Shown: positions 1 to 6,191 of the stretch, one piece after another
Numbering within the stretch: the first letter of the stretch is position 1
Layout: each line of letters begins with the position of its first letter
NCBI GenBank assembly: GCA_030150795.1
Contig: JASLFF010000690.1
Span: 1-6,191 of the forward strand
Length of the DNA: 6,191 bases
Source of the DNA: Terriglobales bacterium
GTDB lineage: Bacteria > Acidobacteriota > Terriglobia > Terriglobales > Gp1-AA117
Direction of reading: 5' to 3'
Position numbers and translations under genes: made by a program
The notes under the pieces: model-generated
The model's database searches: none
What the model was told of the DNA's origin: nothing
The model's input: only the letters and a program-made list of their open reading frames with translations

Positions 1-1690
1 CACGCATTGTGGCGATGGCTGCAAGACCACGCTGGGCGTACGCCGCTCTGATACGGGCATGGACATTGTGCGCGGCGACAATCGCGACAAGAGCGGCATC
101 AACGGGGATTTCCTCTGCATCAAGGGCCGCTACGCTTTTGATTATTTTGACCACAAAGACCGCCTGCGCCAGCCGCTGGTGCGTAAAGACGGCAAGCTCA
201 CGCCCACCACGTGGGAAGAAGCCATTGAGTATGTGGGCAAGCGCCTGCGCGAGATTCGCGACAGCAAAGGCGGACAGTCGATTGGCGTGATCGGTTCCAA
301 TCGCACGACGAACGAAGAAAATTATCTGTTGCAGAAGTTCGCGCGCACGGTGCTGGGCACCAATAATATCGATCATCATCGCACGGCCGATTTCGCCGGC
401 TTTGCCCGCGCCATCGCCGGAAAAGAAAATGTCACGGCCACCATGCGTGACGTCACCAGCGCGCCGGCCATACTGCTAATTGGCAATGATCCTACTGAGC
501 GCCATCCGCTTCTGGCGTGGAATATCCGCACCAATGTCCGCCTGCACCAGGCAAAACTTTTTGTGGTGAACTCGCAGCCCATCAAGCTGCGCCGTCAGGC
601 CACGCGATTTGTGCAGGTCCCAGCGGGCCGCGAAGGAAAGCTAGTCGCGTTCCTCAATGGCGATGACGCCGCCGCAGGAACACTCACAGGCGCCAACGGA
701 TCGAACGACGCGCTGAAGCAACTTCGCGATGAACTGAAAGCACAGAAAGACCTGGTCATCATCTTTGGATCTGAGTTGCAGGGTGCCGACATAGCTGCCC
801 TGGTGAAATTCGGCGCTGCTTCTAACGCCAAGTTCATCTGCCTGGGAGATTACGCCAACTCTCGCGGCGCGGCCGATATGGGCCTCTATCCTGATCTGCT
901 GCCTGGATACGTCGCGCTGGACGGGCCGCACAAATACAACGAAGAATGGGGCGCGCTGTCGAAGACTAAGGGCATGGGATTGCAGGAGATGATGCAGGCG
1001 GCCAAAGGCGGCAAGCTGGCCGCGCTTTATGTCGTCGGCTCAAACCCAGTGGTCGACTACAACTTTGATCCCGCTGCGCTGCAGAATACGTTTGTGGTGG
1101 TGCAGGAACTGTTTCTTACCGAAACCGCGATGCTGGCAGAGGTCGTATTGCCAGCGGCTTCAGCGTATGAAAAAGGCGGCACGTTCACCAATACCTGCGG
1201 CGATCTGCAACTGCTGAAAAAAGCCGGCGACATCACCGGCATCAAGAGCGATTTTGAGATCATCGTCCGCGTGGCGGAGCGGATTGGCACGGAAGTCCGC
1301 AAGCTGGTGCCTTTCGGCAGCGGCGTCCGTGCGGACATGGGACAGACGCGCGGGGCGCAGTCCGGTGAAGCCGACCGTCACTCCGTATGGCTCACCGCAA
1401 ATAATCTTGAGTCGCGGCTTAGCCCGTTTGATCCTTACGCCATGCTGGATGAAATCCAGCGGCTGGTGCCGGGCTACGAATTTTCGCGGCTGAGTCTGCT
1501 GGCGGGCAACGACCAGCACATGTTGGCTGCCGAACGTAGCGCTGCGGGCACGAGCGATGGACTAGTACAGATTGTTCCAGCCAATGACACGCTGTTTACG
1601 TCAGGTACGCTGGGACGGTATTCGAAGACGCTCAACAGTGTGATTGAAAATAAACGCGCGCCAGCGGACAAAGAAGTGATGGCGGATTAG
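1..1690 (+). CDS. nuoG: NADH-quinone oxidoreductase subunit G, 5'-truncated (C-terminal molybdopterin-oxidoreductase-like part)
   Basis: Large Fe-S subunit of the peripheral arm of complex I, which carries electrons from NADH towards quinone. The reading frame is open from base 2, so the true start lies upstream; 562 residues are visible, ending in TAG. Fragment residues 2-7 (HCGDGC) and C39 (LCIKGR) belong to the 4Fe-4S (N7-type) motif at the entry of the molybdopterin-oxidoreductase-like domain. The first cysteine of the CxxCxxxC motif would lie just before the window, and base 1 (c) fits the end of a TGC codon. Further family motifs are GSNRTTNEENY (98-108), GNDPTERHPLLAW (161-173), VVGSNPV (344-350), a TETAMLAEVVLPAASAYEKG-type stretch (about 371-397) and SGTLGRYS (534-541) near the C-terminus. 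The missing N-terminal part should hold the 2Fe-2S and further 4Fe-4S sites (family knowledge). An internal ATG at 59 is not the start, because it would split the Fe-S motif. A formate dehydrogenase alpha subunit is the main alternative, but the nuo neighbours settle the call. Confidence 0.95.
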   Translation, partial: THCGDGCKTTLGVRRSDTGMDIVRGDNRDKSGINGDFLCIKGRYAFDYFDHKDRLRQPLVRKDGKLTPTTWEEAIEYVGKRLREIRDSKGGQSIGVIGSNRTTNEENYLLQKFARTVLGTNNIDHHRTADFAGFARAIAGKENVTATMRDVTSAPAILLIGNDPTERHPLLAWNIRTNVRLHQAKLFVVNSQPIKLRRQATRFVQVPAGREGKLVAFLNGDDAAAGTLTGANGSNDALKQLRDELKAQKDLVIIFGSELQGADIAALVKFGAASNAKFICLGDYANSRGAADMGLYPDLLPGYVALDGPHKYNEEWGALSKTKGMGLQEMMQAAKGGKLAALYVVGSNPVVDYNFDPAALQNTFVVVQELFLTETAMLAEVVLPAASAYEKGGTFTNTCGDLQLLKKAGDITGIKSDFEIIVRVAERIGTEVRKLVPFGSGVRADMGQTRGAQSGEADRHSVWLTANNLESRLSPFDPYAMLDEIQRLVPGYEFSRLSLLAGNDQHMLAAERSAAGTSDGLVQIVPANDTLFTSGTLGRYSKTLNSVIENKRAPADKEVMAD

Positions 1691-1691
1691 A

Positions 1692-1740
1692 GCGACTAGC
1701 AATTAGCGGTTGGCAATAAGCATTTCGCAATTGGCAATTA
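1692..1740. repeat. Degenerate heptanucleotide tandem repeat, seven units, consensus GCAATTA
   Basis: Starting two bases after the nuoG stop codon, the sequence reads as seven consecutive 7-base units beginning with GC at 1692, 1699, 1706, 1713, 1720, 1727 and 1734: GCGACTA, GCAATTA, GCGGTTG, GCAATAA, GCATTTC, GCAATTG, GCAATTA. The second and last units are identical, and the next bases (1741-1742) are again GC. The phase is strict with no indel, so divergence is by substitution only. The repeat is AT-richer than the flanking genes and has no coding role on the + strand. Its function is unknown. It resembles in kind the short heptanucleotide tandem repeats known from cyanobacterial intergenic DNA, but no relationship is claimed. 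Confidence 0.8.
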
Positions 1741-1758
1741 GCCGCCGCGCAGGCGGCT
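1740..1758 (+). promoter_or_regulatory. GC-rich hairpin in the nuoG-nuoH gap, 13 bases before the nuoH start
   Basis: AGCCGCC (1740-1746) pairs perfectly with GGCGGCT (1752-1758) around a 5-base loop, GCGCA. The stem is 7 bp with six G-C pairs. The following bases are CTGTATAGGG, with no T-run, so this is not a typical intrinsic terminator. It lies in the leader just before the ribosome-binding region of nuoH. It could act in mRNA processing or stability, or modulate nuoH translation; these roles are inference. Confidence 0.55.
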
Positions 1759-1764
1759 CTGTAT

Positions 1765-1769
1765 AGGGA
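1765..1769 (+). promoter_or_regulatory. Weak, closely spaced Shine-Dalgarno-like site of nuoH
   Basis: AGGGA is the only purine-rich stretch near the GTG start at 1772, and it sits only 2 bases from it, closer than the usual 5-9 bases. No alternative start lies upstream: in the nuoH frame a TAG occurs at 1739-1741 and no ATG, GTG or TTG falls between it and 1772. The next in-frame GTG, around codon 17, would cut into the first membrane helix. GTG at 1772 is therefore kept. Confidence 0.4.
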
Positions 1770-1771
1770 CC

Positions 1772-2857
1772 GTGGATACAAAAACTTTTATTATCGCTGC
1801 CGTAATTAAGATCGCGCTGGTGGTCTTCATCATGCTCACAGGCGTAGCATATACCACTTGGCTGGAGCGCAAGGTGATTGGCCGCATCCAGAACCGTTGG
1901 GGACCAACCCGTGTAGGCCCGTTCGGCCTGCTGCAACCGCTGGCGGACGGAATTAAATTCATCCTTAAAGAAGACCTGCTGCCGGACTACGTCCACAAGG
2001 GCCTGTTCATTCTTGCGCCCATGCTGGCGCTGGTGATGTCGCTGATTTCCATCGCGGTGATTCCCTTTGGCGAAACGATCACCATTGCCGGACACACCAC
2101 GGCCCTGCAGATCAGCGGGATGATCAGCTCCCAAGGCGCGATCAGTGACATCAACATTGGCCTGCTCATTATTCTTGGCGTGACCTCGATTGGTGTTTAC
2201 GGCGTCGCGCTCGCCGGGTGGTCATCGAACAGCAAGTATTCCCTGCTGGGATCGTTGCGCGCCAGCGCGCAGATGATCAGTTATGAGCTTGCGCTCGGCC
2301 TGTCGCTCGTTGGCATTCTGCTGCTCTCCGGCACCTTGAGCCTGCGTGAGATTGTATTCAGCCAGAGCGGCAACTGGGTCCTGGGCGGACATGACACACA
2401 CGTCCCTCACTGGTTCATTTTCCCCCAGATCGTCGGTTTCTTTATTTATCTGCTGGCGGCTTACGCTGAGACGAACCGTATTCCTTTTGACATGCCGGAA
2501 GCCGAGACCGAACTTGTCGCCGGGTACCACACCGAATACAGTTCGATGAAGTTTGCCATGTTCTTTATGGCGGAATACGTGAACATGTTTACCGTGGCCT
2601 GCTTGGCAACGCTGCTCTTCTTTGGTGGATGGCACGGGCCGCATCTCGGTTTTCTTCCGCCGATTGGGCAGGCGCTGCTGCCGGTGGTGTATTTCGCGGC
2701 CAAAGTTTTCTTTTTCATCTTTCTCTATATATGGATTCGCGGCACGCTGCCGCGCTTCCGCTATGACCAGCTCATGGCTTTCGGCTGGAAGTTTCTTCTG
2801 CCGCTGGCCATTGCCAACATCATTGTCACGAGCCTGATCGTGGCGTGGGGGGCATAA
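1772..2857 (+). CDS. nuoH: NADH-quinone oxidoreductase subunit H
   Basis: Membrane subunit (ND1 family) that joins the peripheral and membrane arms of complex I and lines the quinone-binding cavity and the start of the proton path. The product is 361 residues, a normal length, with a GTG start and TAA stop. It is strongly hydrophobic, with about eight membrane helices expected. Family signatures in order are LERKVIGRIQNRWGP (31-45) followed by GLLQPLADG (52-60), YSLLGSLRASAQMISYE (156-172), ETNRIPFDMPEAETELVAG (233-251) with its cluster of conserved acidic residues, HTEYSSMKF (253-261), and WIRGTLPRFRYDQLM (321-335). The gene follows nuoG after an 81-base gap that holds a heptad repeat and a hairpin. 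nuoJ starts 4 bases after its stop, so nuoI, usually the next gene, is not here. No frameshift or missing signature is seen. Confidence 0.97.
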   Translation: MDTKTFIIAAVIKIALVVFIMLTGVAYTTWLERKVIGRIQNRWGPTRVGPFGLLQPLADGIKFILKEDLLPDYVHKGLFILAPMLALVMSLISIAVIPFGETITIAGHTTALQISGMISSQGAISDINIGLLIILGVTSIGVYGVALAGWSSNSKYSLLGSLRASAQMISYELALGLSLVGILLLSGTLSLREIVFSQSGNWVLGGHDTHVPHWFIFPQIVGFFIYLLAAYAETNRIPFDMPEAETELVAGYHTEYSSMKFAMFFMAEYVNMFTVACLATLLFFGGWHGPHLGFLPPIGQALLPVVYFAAKVFFFIFLYIWIRGTLPRFRYDQLMAFGWKFLLPLAIANIIVTSLIVAWGA

Positions 2858-2861
2858 CCGG

Positions 2862-3362
2862 ATGGTCCATCAGGTTCTATTCATCGTTTTTGGGTTAATC
2901 TGCGTAGCGGGCGCCATCAACTTGCTGGTGCAGCGCCACCCCATCAGCAGCGCCCTTTCTTTGGTAGTGGTGATGGCTTCACTGGCGCTGATCTATCTGC
3001 TGCTGGGCGCGGAGTTCGTCGCCGCAATTCAGGTGATTGTTTATGCCGGCGCCATTATGGTGCTGTTTGTCTTTGTAATCATGCTGTTGAACGCCGGAGC
3101 TGAAGAACGAACGCGCGGCAGCCGGATGGCGCTTATTGTCGGCGTGCCCGGCATAATTATTCTGGCTGGCACCGTAGGCTGGATGCTGGTGAGCGGCAGC
3201 GGACGGTTGGGCACAGTCAGCATCAGCTCCAGCAATTTTGGCGAAACCCACAACATCGCTCACCTTTTGTTCCGCGACTTTCTGTTGCCTTTTGAAATCA
3301 CATCAGTGCTGATCCTTATCGCCATTATGGGCGCGGTGGTGCTGGGAAAGAGGGAGAACTAA
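2862..3362 (+). CDS. nuoJ: NADH-quinone oxidoreductase subunit J
   Basis: Small membrane subunit (ND6 family) of complex I, placed between NuoH and the antiporter-like subunits, where it helps couple quinone reduction to proton pumping. The product is 166 residues, within the family range, with about five membrane helices. The most conserved region is the third helix, LLGAEFVAAIQVIVYAGA (47-64), continuing to MVLFVFVIMLLN (66-77); it includes E51 and the Y61-A-G turn typical of the family. The C-terminal helix (about 144-161) ends in LGKREN. The ATG at 2862 is preceded by a G-run (2847-2852) inside the end of nuoH, about 9 bases away, which may serve as ribosome-binding site. The TAA stop abuts the nuoK ATG directly. 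Confidence 0.95.
   Translation: MVHQVLFIVFGLICVAGAINLLVQRHPISSALSLVVVMASLALIYLLLGAEFVAAIQVIVYAGAIMVLFVFVIMLLNAGAEERTRGSRMALIVGVPGIIILAGTVGWMLVSGSGRLGTVSISSSNFGETHNIAHLLFRDFLLPFEITSVLILIAIMGAVVLGKREN
3351..3356 (+). promoter_or_regulatory. Shine-Dalgarno site of nuoK inside the end of nuoJ
   Basis: AGGGAG lies within the last codons of nuoJ, with 6 bases (AACTAA, containing the nuoJ stop) before the nuoK ATG at 3363. It is the best-formed ribosome-binding site in the window and confirms the nuoK start. Confidence 0.65.
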
Positions 3363-3695
3363 ATGGTCCCACTTTCCTGGTATCTGATCCTGAGCGGCAT
3401 CCTGTTTTCGCTGGGCGTGCTGGGCTTTTTGCTCAAACGCAACATCATCACGATCTTCATGTCGATTGAGCTGATGCTCAACGCTGTGAACCTGAGCTTT
3501 GTGGCGTTTGCCAATTACTGGAACACGCATCCCGTGGCCGACAAATCGATTGTCCCGCTGAGCGGACAGGTATTTGTTTTCTTTGTAATGGTTGTGGCCG
3601 CGGCGGAAGCGGCTGTTGGGCTGGCCATCATTATTTCCGTGTACCGTACCCGTGAGACCCTGAACGTTGATCGCGTGAACCTGCTGAAATTATGA
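3363..3695 (+). CDS. nuoK: NADH-quinone oxidoreductase subunit K
   Basis: Smallest antiporter-related membrane subunit (ND4L family) of complex I, with three membrane helices (about 5-24, 29-50 and 68-92). Two buried glutamates essential for proton transfer in the family are present: E36 in [12 protein letters not shown] (33-44), at the same number as in E. coli, and E82 in [13 protein letters not shown] (77-89), matching E. coli E72. The ten-residue shift comes from a longer loop between helices 2 and 3 (about 51-67). The product is 110 residues, against about 100 in E. coli. The ATG immediately follows the nuoJ stop, with a good ribosome-binding site. The TGA stop overlaps the nuoL start in ATGA (3692-3695). 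Confidence 0.97.
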   Translation: MVPLSWYLILSGILFSLGVLGFLLKRNIITIFMSIELMLNAVNLSFVAFANYWNTHPVADKSIVPLSGQVFVFFVMVVAAAEAAVGLAIIISVYRTRETLNVDRVNLLKL

Positions 3696-5770
3696 CCAAG
3701 AACTTAAATCTCTGGGTGATTCCGCTGCTTCCGCTGATCGGCGCGGCAATCAACGGCCTGCTCGGGCGTCGCTTCAAGAATGCGATGGTCAGCGCCGTTG
3801 CCCTGCTGTTTACCGCAGCGTCATTCGGCTGGGCTGTGTGGGCCGTGTGGACAGCGTGGCCGGGCAGCGGCGTTGCGCTTCCCTACATTGAGACCGTGGC
3901 TACATGGATCACAGCCGGCAAGTTCTCCGCGCCTTTCGGGTTCCAGCTTGACCAGCTTTCCATGATCATGGTGCTGGTGGTCACAGGCGTCGGGTTCCTG
4001 ATTCATATCTATTCCGTCGGGTACATGGCGCATGAAGGCGGCTATTACCGTTTCTTCTCTTACCTGAACCTCTTCATGTTCTTCATGCTCACACTGGTCC
4101 TGGCGAACAACTATCTGTTGATGTTCGTAGGCTGGGAAGGCGTGGGACTCGCGTCGTACCTGCTGATCGGCTTCTTCTTTCTCAAGGACTCTGCTGCCGA
4201 CGCGGGCAAGAAAGCTTTCATCGTTAACCGCATTGGCGATTTCGCTTTCCTGATCGGGATGTTTCTGATCATCCAGCATTTCGGTTCTCTGAACTATGAC
4301 GCGGTGTTCGGCAAAATTGCCGCAGGCCACTTCTCTCCTGAAGCGGGCTGGGGCGTATTCACTGCGATTGCACTCTGCCTGATGTTCGGCGCTACGGGCA
4401 AGTCGGCGCAGGTACCGCTCTATGTCTGGCTGCCGGACGCGATGGAAGGCCCAACGCCAGTCTCAGCGCTGATTCATGCAGCGACGATGGTCACGGCTGG
4501 CATTTACATGATTGCCCGCTCGCATGCCATCTTTAATCTGGCGCCGCATGCGCTTCAGATTGTGGCGATCATCGGCTGCATTACGGCAATCTTTGCCGCT
4601 ACCATGGGCCTGGCGCAGACGGACATCAAACGCGTCCTGGCGTACTCCACGGTTTCGCAGCTGGGATACATGTTCCTGGCTTGCGGCGTAGCGGCCTACT
4701 CCGCCGGAATCTTCCACCTGATGACGCACGCGTTCTTTAAGGCGCTGCTCTTCCTGGGCGCTGGTTCGGTGATTCACGCCGTGGGCGGCGAGCAGGACAT
4801 GCGCCGCATGGGCGGCCTGCGCAAGCTGATTCCCGTGACGTTCTGGGTAGTCACTATCGCCACCATTGCCATTGCTGGAATCCCGCCCTTCGCCGGCTTC
4901 TTCAGCAAAGATGAAATTTTGGGTGCGGTCTTTCACAGTCCCTATGGCGGCCCGGTGATCTGGGGTATCGGTGTTTTAACGGCCGGACTTACTTCCTTCT
5001 ATATGTTCCGCCTCTGGTTCATGACCTTCTTTGGCGACTACAAGCCGGACGTTGATCTGGGCGACGCGCATGTTTTAGCAACGGCGAGTACTGCCGCAGC
5101 TCACGGAGCTGACGCGCATGCGAGCAATCACGACCACGGGCATGGCGGTGTGCATGAATCGCCCTGGGTCATGCTGGCCCCCTTGGTAATCCTAGCGGTC
5201 CTTTCATTCGTCGGCGGGTGGGTTGGCGTGCCGCAATTTATGGGCGGCCACAATGAGGTTGAGCATTTCCTTGCTCCAGTGATGGAATCGGCACCGGCTG
5301 TGGCAGGCGAGGCAGTCTCTGACCACGATGCCACTACATCCCACGCCGGTGAAGCGGCGCCGGAAAATACCAGCGAAGAATGGCTTCTCGCCGGCACATC
5401 CGTCGCCGCTGCTTTGATCGGCCTGTTCTTCGCATACCTGCTCTACTGCAAAAGTCCCGGCTTTCCCGATCGAATCACCTCAAAGATGCACGGCATTTAC
5501 ATGATGGTCCTGCACAAGTACTACGTTGACGAAGGCTACGGCGCAATCTTCGTCAAGCCGCTGCTGGCGCTCTCTACTGTCGTCCTGTGGCGGGGGCTTG
5601 ATCAGGGCGTGATTGACGGCCTTGTAAACGGCGCTGGCGCCGCATCGCAAGGCGTGGGCAATGAACTTCGGCAGATGCAGTCCGGCAACATACGCTCTTA
5701 TGCGGCATGGGTCGCCATTGGCGGAGCGGCCATTGTGGCTTACATGATCTGGCTGGGGGTAACGCGATGA
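3692..5770 (+). CDS. nuoL: NADH-quinone oxidoreductase subunit L
   Basis: Distal antiporter-like, proton-pumping membrane subunit (ND5 family) of complex I. The product is 692 residues, somewhat longer than the usual 610-660. Conserved proton-path residues are visible: E149 in [14 protein letters not shown] (147-160; E. coli E144), K237 in [20 protein letters not shown] (233-252; E. coli K229), H262 in [12 protein letters not shown] (259-270), K350 in [15 protein letters not shown] (345-359; E. coli K342) and K406 in FFSKDEIL (403-410; E. coli K399). The N-terminal half is the proton antiporter-type domain. The C-terminal region (about 595-692) includes [17 protein letters not shown] (600-616) and should form the long lateral helix and last membrane helix. 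Two hydrophilic insertions account for the extra length: a histidine-rich one (460-488) and an acidic, alanine-rich one (about 530-563). The start overlaps the nuoK stop without a clear Shine-Dalgarno, suggesting translational coupling. The TGA stop overlaps the nuoM ATG. Confidence 0.97.
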   Translation: MTKNLNLWVIPLLPLIGAAINGLLGRRFKNAMVSAVALLFTAASFGWAVWAVWTAWPGSGVALPYIETVATWITAGKFSAPFGFQLDQLSMIMVLVVTGVGFLIHIYSVGYMAHEGGYYRFFSYLNLFMFFMLTLVLANNYLLMFVGWEGVGLASYLLIGFFFLKDSAADAGKKAFIVNRIGDFAFLIGMFLIIQHFGSLNYDAVFGKIAAGHFSPEAGWGVFTAIALCLMFGATGKSAQVPLYVWLPDAMEGPTPVSALIHAATMVTAGIYMIARSHAIFNLAPHALQIVAIIGCITAIFAATMGLAQTDIKRVLAYSTVSQLGYMFLACGVAAYSAGIFHLMTHAFFKALLFLGAGSVIHAVGGEQDMRRMGGLRKLIPVTFWVVTIATIAIAGIPPFAGFFSKDEILGAVFHSPYGGPVIWGIGVLTAGLTSFYMFRLWFMTFFGDYKPDVDLGDAHVLATASTAAAHGADAHASNHDHGHGGVHESPWVMLAPLVILAVLSFVGGWVGVPQFMGGHNEVEHFLAPVMESAPAVAGEAVSDHDATTSHAGEAAPENTSEEWLLAGTSVAAALIGLFFAYLLYCKSPGFPDRITSKMHGIYMMVLHKYYVDEGYGAIFVKPLLALSTVVLWRGLDQGVIDGLVNGAGAASQGVGNELRQMQSGNIRSYAAWVAIGGAAIVAYMIWLGVTR

Positions 5771-6191
5771 ACAACTCCATCCTCACGCTGGTCACATTCA
5801 TTCCCGCCATTGGCGCTGTGGTGCTGATGCTGATGCCGCGCAATGATCGCGCTCTGCGCTGGGCCGCGCTCATCATCTCCATTGCAACATTTGCTGTGTC
5901 TCTTTTTCTGCCGGTGTATTACGACTACGGCGCGTCCGGCTTCCAGTTTGAAACAAACCGCAACTGGATCGGCCAGACTATTCACTACCATATGGGGGCC
6001 GACGGTATCTCCATGTGGCTGGTGCTCCTCACCACATTGCTGGTTCCCGTGAGCGTGCTGGTTTCATGGAAATCGATTCATGACCGCGTGAAGGAATTTT
6101 TCGTCCTGCTGCTGCTCTTGGAAATGGCAATGATAGGCGTCTTCCTCGCCCTGGACATGTTCCTTTTCTACGTCTTTTGGGAAGCCACGCT
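5767..6191 (+). CDS. nuoM: NADH-quinone oxidoreductase subunit M, 3'-truncated
   Basis: Second antiporter-like, proton-pumping membrane subunit (ND4 family) of complex I. The frame opens with ATG at 5767, overlapping the nuoL stop by 4 bases (ATGA), and stays open to the end of the window: 141 complete codons of a protein usually near 500. The start is supported by GGGGG at 5755-5759, 7 bases upstream. Visible are helix 1 (about 5-23), helix 2 (32-50), the ND4-type signature HMGADGISMWLVLLTTLL (75-92) running into helix 3, and helices at about 111-138. The fragment ends at FYVFWEAT (134-141), where E139 is the conserved glutamate of the family (E. coli E144). The DGIS..LVLLTTLL wording separates it from NuoL and NuoN. 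nuoN is expected next, beyond the window. Confidence 0.95.
   Translation, partial: MNNSILTLVTFIPAIGAVVLMLMPRNDRALRWAALIISIATFAVSLFLPVYYDYGASGFQFETNRNWIGQTIHYHMGADGISMWLVLLTTLLVPVSVLVSWKSIHDRVKEFFVLLLLLEMAMIGVFLALDMFLFYVFWEAT

Noticed and set aside
59..61. ATG at 59 as the true start of a shorter gene
   Set aside because: The frame is open upstream to the window edge and encodes conserved Fe-S ligands (HCGDGC) before this ATG, so it is an internal methionine of NuoG.
1731..1766. Possible promoter for nuoH: TTGGCA (1731-1736) with TGTATA (1760-1765)
   Set aside because: The spacing is 23 bases, too long for a sigma-70-type promoter. The TTGGCA is part of the heptad repeat, and the second element would place the transcript start at or inside the start codon.
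1740..1770. Intrinsic terminator after nuoG
   Set aside because: The hairpin is perfect but has no following T-run (CTGTATAGGG follows), and complex I genes continue directly downstream on the same strand.
1703..2134. Minus-strand open frame of 143 codons covering the nuoG-nuoH gap and the start of nuoH
   Set aside because: It lies mostly antisense to well-supported nuoH. Its C-terminal repeat-like wording (LIANCEMLIANR) is just the reverse translation of the heptad repeat, since three 7-base units give 7 residues. No family is recognised.
3821..4330. Minus-strand open frame of 169 codons inside nuoL
   Set aside because: It is antisense to the most conserved part of nuoL and has a His/Glu/Gln-rich composition typical of a shadow of a membrane protein gene. 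No separate family signature.
4463..4936. Minus-strand open frame of 157 codons inside nuoL
   Set aside because: Antisense to the conserved antiporter core of NuoL, with low-complexity hydrophilic composition and no recognisable domain.
1..6191. A novel or mobile system hidden in the window
   Set aside because: All but about 85 bases is accounted for by six co-directional nuo genes with intact family motifs. No inverted repeats, transposase, integrase, tRNA or CRISPR-like array was seen.

Overview
The window is an ordinary bacterial housekeeping locus. It holds the distal half of a respiratory complex I (NADH:quinone oxidoreductase, nuo) operon, with every gene on the + strand. The order is nuoG (5' end cut off) - nuoH - nuoJ - nuoK - nuoL - nuoM (3' end cut off). 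The DNA is moderately GC-rich. The protein sequences suggest a member of the Acidobacteriota (Terriglobia-like). This rests on remembered similarity, chiefly the NuoG wording around its Fe-S cysteines and the degenerate heptanucleotide repeat between nuoG and nuoH, so the assignment is tentative.

Layout. Bases 1-1690 encode the C-terminal ~560 residues of NuoG, the large Fe-S subunit of the peripheral arm. An 81-base gap (1691-1771) follows, the only real intergenic space here. It contains seven units of a degenerate 7-base tandem repeat and then a perfect 7-bp GC-rich hairpin just before the GTG start of nuoH. From nuoH to nuoM (1772-6191) the genes are almost fused: a 4-base gap at nuoH/nuoJ, no gap at nuoJ/nuoK, and 4-base ATGA overlaps at nuoK/nuoL and nuoL/nuoM. 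This points to one mRNA with translational coupling.

How the genes work together. NuoG belongs to the NADH-oxidising arm. NuoH links that arm to the membrane and forms much of the quinone cavity. NuoJ and NuoK form the hinge of the proton path. NuoL and NuoM are antiporter-like proton-pumping subunits. The conserved charged residues expected for proton transfer are present in NuoK, NuoL and the visible part of NuoM.

Points worth a second look: nuoI, which in the common order lies between nuoH and nuoJ, is absent from that place; the heptad repeat and hairpin in the nuoG-nuoH gap; and a histidine-rich loop in NuoL. I see no RNA gene, mobile element, CRISPR array or undescribed system.
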